In this document: in pieces, positions 46,531 to 55,809 of the stretch | Layout: each line of letters begins with the position of its first letter | Position numbering within the stretch: position 1 is the first letter of the stretch | From: CAVORB01 sp963736235 | GTDB taxonomy: Bacteria; Pseudomonadota; Gammaproteobacteria; Chromatiales; Chromatiaceae | Assembly (NCBI GenBank): GCA_963736235.1 | Contig: CAVTOR010000005.1 | Coordinates: forward strand, 434,001-498,000 | Direction of reading: 5' to 3' | Length of the DNA stretch: 64,000 nt | Position numbers and translations under genes: made by a program | Notes under the pieces: generated by a model | What the model saw: the letters and a program-made list of their open reading frames with translations, nothing else | Databases searched by the model: none | What the model was told of the DNA's origin: nothing

Positions 46531-47271
46531 TCAGCGTGTGATGATCACCTGCTGGTACAAGCCGCCAAAGAACACGGCCTTTGTCATCGCTTGCGGGCGC
46601 ACGTCCCGCGGTATCCAGTCGGTGATCTCCCGTTGCCACAGATCCAATGCGAATGGCTCTAAGGTCTTGAACACGGGTTGCATCAGGTATCTGAGCGGGT
46701 GCCACCGTCCGGGGCGATGATAATCGACGATGACCAGCTTGCCGCCCGGCTTGATCACCCGCAATGCCTCATTTAGCGCGCGCTTGCGCACTTCGAGCGG
46801 AAGCTCGTGGAGCAGGAAGAAGAGCACCGCCTGATCGAAGGTGCCATTGGCGAAGCGGAGATCAGAGGCATCCCGTTGGTGCAGGAAGACCTTATCTTTG
46901 GCACCGATCTTCCGTCGCAGGTTCTCCAGCTGGATCGGCGCCACGTCCACCACATCCAGGCGTCCGGAGGGCGCGAGCCGTTGCGCCAGCGTCGGCGTGA
47001 AATCGCCGTAAACACAGGCAATCTGTAGGGTTCTCCCGGGGATGTCGGCCCCCATCGTGGCGAGTGCCGCATCTCTCAGGCGCGCGAAGTTGCCCCACAG
47101 AATCAGGTTGACGATCCATTGGTGCTCGAAAAACTTGACGCTTCTTGGGTCCAGGTAGGCCCACCAATAGTTTTTCTGCAGATAATCTGGGATGACTGGA
47201 TCATTCTTTTTGTTGTCGTTGGCGGCGATCTCGCGCGAGTCTGCTGCCTCGACGACGACTGTTTTATCCAC
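46531..47271 (-). CDS. rquA: Probable rhodoquinone biosynthesis methyltransferase-like RquA
   Basis: This 246-residue SAM-methyltransferase-fold protein has the pattern KNYWWAYLDPRSVKFFEHQW, then VNLILWGNFARLRDAAL and an altered SAM loop LQIACVYGDFTPTLAQRL. Later come VLFFLLHELP and KLVIVDYHRPGRWHPLRYL. This pattern, with the VYGD loop replacing the usual acidic-GxGxG, is what I know from RquA, which converts ubiquinone to rhodoquinone, a low-potential quinone used for fumarate reduction. The assignment rests on recall, and a COQ5/UbiE-like enzyme is the alternative. Its position just upstream of korAB-rnf fits anaerobic electron flow. Confidence 0.75.
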   Translation of the reverse strand: MDKTVVVEAADSREIAANDNKKNDPVIPDYLQKNYWWAYLDPRSVKFFEHQWIVNLILWGNFARLRDAALATMGADIPGRTLQIACVYGDFTPTLAQRLAPSGRLDVVDVAPIQLENLRRKIGAKDKVFLHQRDASDLRFANGTFDQAVLFFLLHELPLEVRKRALNEALRVIKPGGKLVIVDYHRPGRWHPLRYLMQPVFKTLEPFALDLWQREITDWIPRDVRPQAMTKAVFFGGLYQQVIITR

Positions 47272-47666
47272 TAAGCAACGCTCCTGGTGCCGTCCTTCTC
47301 CGGGCCGGGCTACCCGAACCTAGTTTGTCTTTCGTCAAATATGCCGGGGTTTTCATGATCGGGAGTCGGTTCGCGGGTGTGGATTACCCTGGAAGCGGAC
47401 GACCTGGTAAAGCCTGCTCGATTCAGAAAAGCCGGCTCGGAGTATAGCAACGATTCCGTCACGGCATGGTGCAAGGCAAAAAGATGCGAGCACTAACCGG
47501 CCGATGCGTCGGCACAAGTCAGCGCTGGAGGTGGTCTGACTCGCGTTCCCCGCGCGGGTGCTTCGGCCCGGGTGCCGTGCCGCCGCATTCGGCCCACAGC
47601 ATCGACCGGAAACCCCGGCCCGTGTAGTATTCGCCGCCTCACACTCGAGCGGGAAGCATCAGTGGC
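47272..47666. other. Intergenic region without recognised feature
   Basis: These 395 bases separate the divergent rquA-like gene and the small-protein gene. Promoters for both must lie here, but I see no confident box, hairpin, repeat or small gene. Confidence 0.5.
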
Positions 47667-47942
47667 ATGAGCAAATTTGTCGAGAAGCTACGCCTGAAGG
47701 AACTGGCCGAGGAGGACCTTTTCTTTGCCAAGCAGGACGTCGAACTGATCGAGGCGTTGCGGCGGAAGAAGCTGGCGAAGCTCGCGGACTGCGGCGGGGA
47801 CAAGGAGCAGGCACTGGCGGAGGATTTCGAGAAACGCTTCGATGCGGTGACCGAGAAGCACAGGAAGAAACCCCGCAAGCTGCTGCGCCGCTACCGCTCC
47901 CTGCTGGACGAGATAATCGAGGTCTGCAAACGGCGACACTGA
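47667..47942 (+). CDS. Small basic helical protein (91 aa)
   Basis: I do not recognise this protein. Its 91 residues are almost all helix and very charged (about 18 Lys and 11 Arg, 17 Glu, 8 Asp), e.g. KLRLKELAEEDLFFAKQDVE and HRKKPRKLLRRYRSLLDEI. It has no signal peptide or membrane helix and one internal Cys pair spaced wide apart. Base use is like neighbouring genes and the frame is clean, so it is probably real. It converges with the sensor gene at 47994. Confidence 0.6.
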   Translation: MSKFVEKLRLKELAEEDLFFAKQDVELIEALRRKKLAKLADCGGDKEQALAEDFEKRFDAVTEKHRKKPRKLLRRYRSLLDEIIEVCKRRH

Positions 47943-47993
47943 CTCTGGCCGTGGGCGGTGTTCTGTTGGATCGCACACGCGCCCGCTCTAGAC

Positions 47994-49655
47994 TCAGCCT
48001 TCCTCCTCCGTAACCGCCAGCAGGGTCTGGATGCCTTGCGCCGTGTGCTGGATATCCACCACCTCTTCCGCCGTTCCGGGGCGGTATTTTCTCAAACGCT
48101 CGGCGATTTCCATCAGATGTGCCACGTGTCTACCCAGGTGGCCCCGGATGCTATTGAGCTGTTGCACCTTGGCGAGGGCGGATAGCCGCAGCTCTTCCGT
48201 GGCCTCGTTTCGACCGGCGGCGTCTTTCGCCGCGTGCAGATCGCGCAGGGCGATTGCCTCGTCCATCGAGGTCTTCCACCAGTTGACGAAGGTGGCCCTG
48301 TGGTCGGCCATGGTGTTGAGGGATTCGGCCATGGCGTTGATCTCGTCGCGGGCCCCGGGTACGGTCGCGATGCGCTCGGCGGGGCTCTCGTGGGTCAATC
48401 GGTCCAGCAGTCCCGCCATTTCACGCACCGGGCGCACGATGCGGGCGGTGATGGTTACCGTGAAGAAGACCCCGAGCAGCACCGCGCTAACGACGATGAT
48501 CAGGTTCAGTCGAGCGCTTGCGCTGGATGCCCTGGCGATTTCCACGCGTTTGGCGTCGGAAAGCCGGTTCGCATCATCGACGTTCTGGGTGACGAGCGGC
48601 GTGATTCGGCCCGCCGCCTCCTGCATCGCCGTGTCCAGTTCTTCGATCTGGTGGTTCTGGGCGACCAAGGCCAGAAAGTCTCTCTCATAGTCCGAGAGCA
48701 GTCCGGTCAGCAGGGCCTTGTCGGGGTCGGCGATGGGGGCGATGTCGATCTGACGGCGGATGGTGCCCGCGATCTCCTGCACCATGCGCACGTACTCGGC
48801 GTCGCCGCGCAGCAGGTAGTCTTTCTCGCGCCGGCGAAGCTGCAGAATGTTGCTCTCGAGATCGGGGACATAGTGCGCCTCAAGGATGGATTCGATGCGA
48901 TGTGCGGCATCGCGGAAGGGGCCTTTGCCCCCCTGCAGCCCGCCGCCGGCGAGCACTATCTCGGCGTAGGCCTCGAACTCGCCGGCGTATACGCCGATCT
49001 CGGTGTTCAGAGACGACTTCACGGCGGGGTACAGCTCCGAGGCCTGAACGAGCTCTCTAAACTCGGCGATCAGCGCGCGCACGCGATCGCGGTAAAGCGC
49101 CTCCCGCCGCAGGCCGAGGTCTTTCTCGCCCCGGCGGATCTGCAACAGCTGGAGGTAGAGGCGGCCGGACTTGAAGTTGCCGGCGCGGTCCTCGAGCTCG
49201 TGGACCGTGTCCCGGAAGGCGCCCTGCAGACCTGAATTGTGGTCCAGGCCCTTCACCCTCCAGGCGTCGGCGATGTCGTGGAAGCGGTTGAGGTAGGTCT
49301 GCGTGAGCGCATGGATTTGCTGCGCGGTGTGCCGCGACTCCTCGTCCACCTTGGCCAGCATCGAGGTGGTGTCGAGCAGGGCTTGGGCGTGGGTGTCCAC
49401 GGCATCGGCAAACCCTTCGTCCCTTTGCGTGAGGAAGTCGTTCTCGGCCTGCCAGGTCTTCGCGAGTTGAATCTCGATCCCCAGGGCCAGGGACTTGCGC
49501 GTCTGGTAGACGTCGTAAAGGCGCTCGTAGTCGGCGAGCACCTGCTGCAGGCTGTGGTGGTAGTGCCAGATCACACCGAGGAACAACAGCCCCACCAAGC
49601 CGAAGCTGAGCCCGATCTTCTCGCCGATGCGCAGTTTGCTCGATAGTCTCCCCAC
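47994..49655 (-). CDS. HBM-type membrane sensor with HAMP, no output domain
   Basis: This 553-residue protein resembles chemoreceptors with a helical bimodular (HBM) ligand domain. It has TM1 at about residues 14-34 and two stacked helical modules with the repeated pattern LQLRRREKDYLLRGD (and the related LQIRRGEKDLGLRRE). TM2 is near 385-405, followed by a HAMP region (RPVREMAGLLDRLTHESP). About 110 helical residues remain at the C-terminus, but there is no MCP signalling hairpin, kinase, GGDEF or EAL domain. The frame ends cleanly, so this is not obviously a truncation by frameshift. Confidence 0.75.
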   Translation of the reverse strand: MGRLSSKLRIGEKIGLSFGLVGLLFLGVIWHYHHSLQQVLADYERLYDVYQTRKSLALGIEIQLAKTWQAENDFLTQRDEGFADAVDTHAQALLDTTSMLAKVDEESRHTAQQIHALTQTYLNRFHDIADAWRVKGLDHNSGLQGAFRDTVHELEDRAGNFKSGRLYLQLLQIRRGEKDLGLRREALYRDRVRALIAEFRELVQASELYPAVKSSLNTEIGVYAGEFEAYAEIVLAGGGLQGGKGPFRDAAHRIESILEAHYVPDLESNILQLRRREKDYLLRGDAEYVRMVQEIAGTIRRQIDIAPIADPDKALLTGLLSDYERDFLALVAQNHQIEELDTAMQEAAGRITPLVTQNVDDANRLSDAKRVEIARASSASARLNLIIVVSAVLLGVFFTVTITARIVRPVREMAGLLDRLTHESPAERIATVPGARDEINAMAESLNTMADHRATFVNWWKTSMDEAIALRDLHAAKDAAGRNEATEELRLSALAKVQQLNSIRGHLGRHVAHLMEIAERLRKYRPGTAEEVVDIQHTAQGIQTLLAVTEEEG

Positions 49656-49748
49656 GTCTCCCCCTGATGTGATGCCGGTCCGCGGATCTCGGTCGTTGTC
49701 GCTATTCTAGCGCGACCCGTCGGTTGGCGTTCTTGCGGAAGCCGAGGT

Positions 49749-51004
49749 TCAGATGCGCTCGGCGCGGACCTTGAGCACGGTGCGCGGATCGGCCTCCAGG
49801 ACGGTGAAGCGGAAGCCGTCCTCCTGGATCGAGTCTCCTTCCCGCGGGATGCGGCGTGAGCGGGTGACCACGAAGCCGCCGATCGTGTGCGCCTCGGCGA
49901 CCGGGAGCTTGATGTGCAGGACGTCGTTGACCTCGGAGATCGGCGCCCGACCGCTCATTACGAAGACCGAGTCGCCCTCGGGCTCGATGTAGTAGTGCCG
50001 CTTCTGCTGGTACTCGTCGAAGTCGTAGCCGACGTCGATGTCGCCCACGACCTCCTCGAACACGTCTTCCATGGTCAGGATGCCGATCGCGGAGCCGAAC
50101 TCGTCCACCACGATCCCCATGTGGTCCTCTCGCGCCTGCAGCAGGGGCAGCGTCTGGTCGATGGTCTGCTGGGGGGACAGGTAGAGCGGGGGGTATATGT
50201 AGTCCGACGATCGACTTCTCCTCGATGTCCGCGTCGAGCAGGTCCCAGGTGTTCAGGGTGAGCACGCCCTTGACGTTGGTGATGTTGCCCCGGTAGACGG
50301 GCAGGCGGTTGTAGCCGTGCTTGAGCACCAGTCGGACCGCTTCGCCCATGTTGCGGGTCTCGTTGAAGCCGATGACGTCGGCGAGCGGGATCATGGCCTG
50401 GCCGACGGTGGTGTCGCCGAAGCGGATGATGCGCCTGGATGCTGTTGCGGTCGACCGCGCCGCCGGCCGGTTCGCTGATGTCGAGCAGGACCCGCAGCTC
50501 CTCGCGGGTGATGAACAGATTCTGGCGCGAAGACGTTCCGCCGATGAGCCGGGTCGGCGAACCGGGCGACGCGGCTGAAGACGAAGATGACAGGGTAGAA
50601 GACGAAGGAGAAGAACCGCAGGCCGTGGATGATGGTGCCGACGATGGTGTCCGCCTTCTGCTGGAAGACGCTCTTGGGTACGATCTCGCCGAAGATCAGC
50701 AGGAAAGGCGTCAGGATCAGCACCGAGATGAGATCGCCAGACTCGCCGAACAAATGAATGCAGATCAGCGCCCCCAGGGTGGAGATGGTGACCGTGGCGA
50801 GGTTGGTCCCTACCAGGGTGGTGCCGAGAATGACGTCCGGGGTGCGGAACATCTTCAGCAGCGAGCGCGGCGCCCCGGTCCCCCTGTTTGGCCCGGTGCC
50901 GAGCTTCAGCTTGTCGGAGTTGACGATCGCGATCTCCGAGCCGGAGAAGAAGCCCTTCAGCACAGGAAGAACAGGATGACGAACAGCTCGATAACCCATT
51001 CCAT
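49749..51004 (-). pseudogene. DUF21-CBS-CorC/HlyC protein A (UPF0053), frameshifted
   Basis: This is a membrane protein of about 420 residues of the CNNM/CorC family (Mg/Co homeostasis). In order it has the start MEWVIELFVILFFL at 51004, DUF21 helices (GFFSGSEIAIVNSDKLKL, ILTPFLLIFGEIVPKSVF), CBS motifs (RFGDTTVGQAMIPLADV, GYNRLPVYRGN; MGIVVDEFGSAIGILTMEDV) and a CorC_HlyC C-terminal domain ending LKVRAERI. Frame changes are near 50960, between 50440 and 50590, and near 50190. The fragments are collinear and well conserved, so indel errors are likely. Confidence 0.75.
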
Positions 51005-51005
51005 G

Positions 51006-52407
51006 TCAGTGCTCCTTCTCGGCTTGATCTTGGTCGCTGGGCCGGCGTCTCGAGCGGCATCTGGCGATGGCCCCTCCGCCGGGCTGCTCGTCGGGAGCAC
51101 AACCTCCGCAAGCGGCTCTTCGCGTCTTCGCGCCCTCCGGCTTGCTGACCGCAGGCGTTTGATCCGCAATCGCCCGACCTCGACCACGGTGAAGTTGTAG
51201 CCCTCGTAGGTCGACCGTCTCCCCTTCCTTGGGCAGACGACCGAAGAGGCGGAACACCACGCCGCCGATGGTGGTCATGACCGGGTCGTCGATGTCGATG
51301 TTGGTCAGGTTGTAGAAGTCGAGCAGCCGCATGTCGCCGGGGACGATGTATCCCTGCTCGTCCTGCTCGTAGTCCTCGATGCCTCGCATCTTCCCGGTGA
51401 TCTCGCCGAAGAAGAAGGTCAGCACGTCCTTCATGGTGACGATGCCCAGGACCTCGCCGAACTCGCCCAGCACGATGGCGGCGCGGGTGTTGTGCTCCTG
51501 GAAGAAGTTGAACATCTCGTCGACCTTGATCGTCGGCGGGACGAAATGGGCCGGGCGCAGCAGCTCCTCGAGCTTGACCTTCTCCAGGTCGGCGCCGCCG
51601 CGGCACCAGCCGCAGCACGTCCTCGGAGTGCACGAAGCCGATGACGTTGTCCCAGTGCCCGGAATAGACGGGTACCCGGGGATGCTGGTAGCTGCCGGAA
51701 GGCGCTCGATCAGGTCCTGAATCGGCTGCCCGGCATCCAGGAAACGGATGCGCGGTCCGGGGGTCATGATGTGGGAGATCTCGGTCTCCGAGGCCTCGAG
51801 CAGGTTGTCGATGAGGACCCGCTCGGTGGCATCGATGATGCCGGTCTCCTCGCCTTCTTCCAGCAGGGTCTTGAGCTCGTCCGGATGAAGGATATTCTCG
51901 CGGTCGACCACCTCGCCGACGATCAGGGTCGTGACCCGGTCGGCAACCAGCCGCACCGCCTCGCGCAGCGGCGTGACGATGTAGATCCACTTCGGCAGGA
52001 TGCGCGCACTGATGTTCTTCGTGAATCCCACCGGGTGGTTCACGGCGATGGTCTTCGGCGTGACCTCGCCGACCAGCAGCAGCAGGGGCACCATGACCAG
52101 GATGTTGATCCAGCCCGCATCCTGGCCGAAGAGCATGAGCAGGATGGCCGTCATGTTGGCCGCGGAGGCGATGTTGACCAGCTCGTTGCCGCAGAGGATG
52201 GAGATGATCAGCCGGCGCGGCTCATCGAGCATGGCATGGATGCTCTCGGAGTGCTGCGTCGCGGGTGTTGCGCAGCTTCTGCAGATCGATGCGGCTCAGG
52301 GAGAAGAGCGCCGTCTCGGAGCCGGAGAACACGGCCGAGCTCACGAGGAAGACCACCTGCAGAACGACCCGCAGGATGAGCTCGAGGTTGGTGGTGTCGA
52401 TCGGCAT
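51006..52407 (-). pseudogene. DUF21-CBS-CorC/HlyC protein B (UPF0053), frameshifted
   Basis: This is the tandem paralogue upstream of protein A. It starts at 52407 (MPIDTTNLELILRVVLQ) with AVFSGSETALFSLSRIDLQKL, changes frame near 52240, continues with helices and GEVTPKTIAVNHPV, then two CBS motifs (ETEISHIMTPGPRIRFLDA; AIVLGEFGEVLGIVTMKD) and the C-terminal domain. Further frame changes are near 51690, 51600 and 51210. At 51006 the literal frame ends one base before the ATG of protein A, so the two were probably translationally coupled. Tandem UPF0053 pairs often act together. Confidence 0.75.
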
Positions 52408-52940
52408 CTGTAGTCTAGGAAGGCGTTAATTGCTTAGGGAGACGCTGATTATTAGCCATCCTGGCCAAAATCAGCACGCCACCCAAGAAGCGCGGTTCTT
52501 GGGTGGCTAAATTTTCAAACGCTTACGCGCTTAAGAATGGTGTCACATCCATGTGCCGCGGGAAGCGCTGATCGCTCAGCGTTTCCCTAGCGACCGCTTG
52601 CATCCGCGCATCGCGGGTGGACGACGGGCGCCAGATCCAGAACATCTCGCGATATGCGCGTGCGTCAGAGGGCGCCTTATCGCAACAGTGGGCCGCCACG
52701 CTTGCGTTCGCCGGCAGACCCCGCCAATCATAGGCCCGGACGCCACGAATAGCATGATGTCAATCAACTAATGTTGCGAAACGGTTACCAATCGTTCGCC
52801 ATTCCATGACAATTGCCAGGGGGCGGCGAACGGTCCCCGTCGGGGCGTCTTTCGGGAGTCGGGTTTCCCGAATGAGAATCGAGTAGGGCGTGCCTGAACC
52901 CGACCACCTTTGCCGCAAGTCAACACCAGGAGGAGAATCT
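52408..52940. other. Intergenic region with repeat copy 3
   Basis: This gap of about 533 bases lies between the divergent protein B gene and the DUF47 gene. The first part holds the MITE-like repeat (52437-52587). The remainder has no gene that I can support. The DUF47 ribosome site AGGAGG is at its right end (52929-52934). A weak, reversed Pho-like pattern near 52775-52795 is not convincing. Confidence 0.5.
52437..52587. repeat. Structured MITE-like repeat, copy 3 (best-preserved ends)
   Basis: This 151-base element is flanked by TA on both sides. Its ends are inverted: GGGAGACGCTGA at the left, and the right end reads GGGAAACGCTGA in reverse complement (11 of 12 match). Inside are the same three stem-loops as copy 2, including CCACCCAAGAA/TTCTTGGGTGG. 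No coding frame is present. The TA flanks and short inverted ends resemble a miniature element mobilised by an IS630/Tc1-mariner transposase. That parentage is inferred. Confidence 0.8.
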
Positions 52941-53621
52941 ATGAAATCCACCAACCCGATCGCATCGCTGTTCGGCAAGTCGCCGTTCAAGCCGATGCAG
53001 CAGCACATGGGCATCGTCAACGAGTGCGTTGCCGAGGTGCCGAAGATGTTCGAGGCGCTGATCGCGGGCGATCAGGCCGGCGTCGAGCGCGCCAAGGACG
53101 TGATCTTCGCCAAGGAGCATGAGGCGGATGCCCTCAAGAACGAGATGCGCGGGCATTTGCCGAAGAGCCTGTTCATGCCCGTGGACAGAAGGGATCTGCT
53201 GGACGTGCTGGCGATGCAGGACTCCATCGCCGACACCGCCCAGGACATCGCCGGACTGCTCGTCGAGCGCGACATGACCGTGCCCGCGGAGATGGCGGAG
53301 GACTTGCGGACCCTGGTACAGCGCTGCGTCGACACGGTCGCGCAGTGCGGGACCATCGTCAGCGAGCTCGACGAGCTGGTTGAGACCGGCTTTGGCGGTC
53401 GCGAGGCTGCCCGCGTCGAAGATATGGTCGAGAAGCTCAACAAGATCGAGGACGAGACCGACGAGCTGGGAATGAAGCTCGCCCGGTCGCTGTTCAAGCA
53501 CGAGGACACCCTGGGCGCCGTGTCCGTGATGTTCTGGTACCAGCTGATCCAATGGATCGGCGACCTGGCCGACTACGCGGAGAAGGTGGGTGACCGCCTG
53601 CGGCTGCTGATTGCCCGCTAA
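52941..53621 (+). CDS. DUF47 (TIGR00153) phosphate transport regulator
   Basis: This 226-residue PhoU-like protein of the TIGR00153 group has KSPFKPMQQHMGIVNECVA at the start, then EHEADALKNEMRGHLPKSLF and DRRDLLDVLAMQDSIADTAQD, and the C-terminal KIEDETDELGMKLARSLF. It likely regulates the Pit transporter encoded 89 bases downstream on the same strand. A perfect AGGAGG lies six bases before the ATG at 52941, which decides the start. It differs clearly from the other DUF47 protein at 23669. Confidence 0.9.
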   Translation: MKSTNPIASLFGKSPFKPMQQHMGIVNECVAEVPKMFEALIAGDQAGVERAKDVIFAKEHEADALKNEMRGHLPKSLFMPVDRRDLLDVLAMQDSIADTAQDIAGLLVERDMTVPAEMAEDLRTLVQRCVDTVAQCGTIVSELDELVETGFGGREAARVEDMVEKLNKIEDETDELGMKLARSLFKHEDTLGAVSVMFWYQLIQWIGDLADYAEKVGDRLRLLIAR

Positions 53622-53710
53622 GCCTGGTTCTTTCGTCCGCATCACGATCCGCTTCGGAGTCATCTGTCCGTCATCGGCGGATCCGATCAAACCTTTTCTC
53701 TGGGGGAGTC

Positions 53711-54976
53711 ATGGAAATTATTGCTGAATGGGGAACCGTCTTCCTGGTCATGGCCGTCATCTTCGGCCTCTATATGACTTGGGGCATCGGCGCCAACGAC
53801 GTGGCCAACGCCATGGGCACGTCGGTGGGTTCAGGCGCAATCACCGTCAAGCAGGCGATCATCATCGCCGCCATCTTCGAGTTTGCCGGTGCCTTCATCG
53901 CGGGCGGCGCGGTTACCAAAACCATCCGTAAGGGCATCATCGATCCGGCGCCCATTACCGCCAATCCCGAGTTGCTTGTCTACGGGATGCTCGCCGCCTT
54001 GCTGGCGGCGGCCATCTGGCTGATGGTGGCCTCAACCCGCGGCTGGCCGGTGTCCACCACGCATTCCATTGTCGGCGCGATCGTCGGGTTTGCGGTTGCC
54101 GGCATCGGAATGGAGGCGGTGGCCTGGGGCAAGATCGGTCAGATCGCGGCGAGCTGGGTCGTGTCCCCGCTGCTCGGCGGCGTGATTGCCCTGCTGCTGA
54201 TGCTCAGCATCCGTAAGTTCATTCTGAATACCGACAACCCCTTCGCGAAAGCGAAGGCCTTGGGGCCCGTGTACGTCTTCCTGGTCGGGTTCATCGTGGC
54301 CCTAGTCACCATGTTCAAGGGTCTCAAGCACTTGAAGCTGGAGTTCACCGAGGTTCAAAGTCTGGTGCTGGCCGTCATTTTCGGTGTCATCGTCGCCGCC
54401 GTTGGCAAGATGCTGATCAACAAGGTCAAGGTAGACACCGCCGCCGACAAGAACTTCCATTACGCGAGCGTGGAGAAGGTGTTCACGCCCATGATGATCT
54501 TCACCGCCTGCGCCATGGCCTTTGCGCACGGCTCCAACGACGTGGCCAACGGTATCGGCCCCTTGGCCGCGGTCGTTTCCATCGTCAAGAGCGGGGGTCA
54601 GGTGGGGCAGTCGGCGGATCTGCCCATTTGGATACTGATCCTCGGCGGCGTGGGTATCGTCGTCGGCCTGGCTACCATGGGCTATCGGGTCATGCAGACC
54701 ATCGGCACCAAGATCACGGAGCTCACGCCCACCCGCGGCTACTGCGCGACCCTGGCGGCGGCAACGACCGTGGTGCTGGCCTCCAAGACCGGTCTGCCCG
54801 TATCCACCACCCACATCGCCGTCGGCGCGGTCATGGGTGTTGGGCTGGCGCGCGGCATCGGCGCCTTGGACCTGCGGGTCATCGGGAACATCGTTGTATC
54901 CTGGGTCGTCACGCTTCCGGCGGGAGCTATCCTCGCGGCTTTGTTCTTCTTCCTGTTCAAGGGGATCTTCGGCTAA
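53711..54976 (+). CDS. Inorganic phosphate transporter (Pit family, long type)
   Basis: This 421-residue phosphate permease has PiT signatures GIGANDVANAMGTSVGSGAI near the N-terminus and FAHGSNDVANGIGPLAAVV in the second half, each followed by an 'STTH' motif (PVSTTHSIVGAIVG; PVSTTHIAVGAVMG). About eleven membrane helices and a central cytoplasmic loop (residues 150-250) are seen. It is co-directional with and just after the DUF47 gene. It resembles the long PitA/PiT proteins more than the 346-aa transporter at 24420. Confidence 0.94.
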   Translation: MEIIAEWGTVFLVMAVIFGLYMTWGIGANDVANAMGTSVGSGAITVKQAIIIAAIFEFAGAFIAGGAVTKTIRKGIIDPAPITANPELLVYGMLAALLAAAIWLMVASTRGWPVSTTHSIVGAIVGFAVAGIGMEAVAWGKIGQIAASWVVSPLLGGVIALLLMLSIRKFILNTDNPFAKAKALGPVYVFLVGFIVALVTMFKGLKHLKLEFTEVQSLVLAVIFGVIVAAVGKMLINKVKVDTAADKNFHYASVEKVFTPMMIFTACAMAFAHGSNDVANGIGPLAAVVSIVKSGGQVGQSADLPIWILILGGVGIVVGLATMGYRVMQTIGTKITELTPTRGYCATLAAATTVVLASKTGLPVSTTHIAVGAVMGVGLARGIGALDLRVIGNIVVSWVVTLPAGAILAALFFFLFKGIFG

Positions 54977-55158
54977 GGAAGCCTGGACCTGGCCGCCTGC
55001 GGTGGCCGCAATGAGGCGTTGGGGCGCCGAGGGCGCGACCGATTGCCTGTCTGCTACGAGGGGCGTGCGCGGGATTTGGGTTCCGTGACGTCCCTCGATC
55101 TTTTCCAGAGGTGTTGGATGGAGGCGAGTCTGGCATTCCTCGCAAGCGCGGTATCGGC

Positions 55159-55809
55159 ATGACGGACATGTCGGAGACGCTTGATCTTCGCCTGGAGCCG
55201 GTCCACGACTGCCAAAGCATCAAGGGAGTCCTGTTTCCGTCGCAGGTCAAGTTTCGCCAGCTGATCGTCACCGGCCCCCCGGGCTCGGGTAAGACAACCC
55301 TGATCAGCCGGATCGGCGGCTGGCCGGAGGAAGGGTACATCGATCTCACCCTCAAGGGTTGGTGGAAGGCGCAGTCTCTCTCGCTGCGCCCGCGGGAGAT
55401 TCATCTGGGCCTCCCGTTCGTTGGGCGGGAAGAAGCGCTCGCGATGTTCGAACCGGATTGGCTCTCGTCTTGGGATCGGCTCGAGCTAGACCCAGATCGT
55501 ATAGAGCTGCCTCCGCCCAAGCGTTTCCTGCTGTCCGTCAATTGGCGAGCGCGGTTCGTGTTCGAGTTTCTATTGCCGGCCCCGGAGACCATTCTGCGCC
55601 TGCGGCAGGAGCGTTCGCGGCTGGGTACCCACCCCGTCGACGCACATCTGGACCTAGGACAGATCCGGCGTCAGGTCGGGGTGTTTGGACAGACGGCGAA
55701 GTATTTTCACCGGCAGGGCATGGTGGTCTACGTTCGAGAGGATCTTGACGCCGCGCCGTGCCGGATTATCTGCGAGGCAAACGATTCAGAGCATGTCCGA
55801 GCCGATTGA
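55159..55809 (+). CDS. P-loop ATPase partner of the FHA-phosphatase
   Basis: This 216-residue protein has a Walker A GPPGSGKTT near residues 39-47 after the strand FRQLIVT, and little else I can name. It is Trp/Arg-rich (GYIDLTLKGWWKAQSL, RFLLSVNWRARFVFEFLL). The C-terminus shows a beta-strand-like VVYVREDLD. No standard Walker B was seen with confidence. The ATG at 55159 was chosen; 55168 is possible. The gene ends 17 bases inside the next gene, so the two are translationally coupled. Kinase or GTPase-like action on a partner or small molecule is possible, but the function is unknown. Confidence 0.7.
   Translation: MTDMSETLDLRLEPVHDCQSIKGVLFPSQVKFRQLIVTGPPGSGKTTLISRIGGWPEEGYIDLTLKGWWKAQSLSLRPREIHLGLPFVGREEALAMFEPDWLSSWDRLELDPDRIELPPPKRFLLSVNWRARFVFEFLLPAPETILRLRQERSRLGTHPVDAHLDLGQIRRQVGVFGQTAKYFHRQGMVVYVREDLDAAPCRIICEANDSEHVRAD

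Noticed and set aside
52775..52795. Possible reversed Pho-like box (TGGTAAC-N4-TCGCAAC on the minus strand) before the DUF47 gene
   Set aside because: The second half-site deviates at the most conserved positions and the orientation points away from the DUF47 gene.
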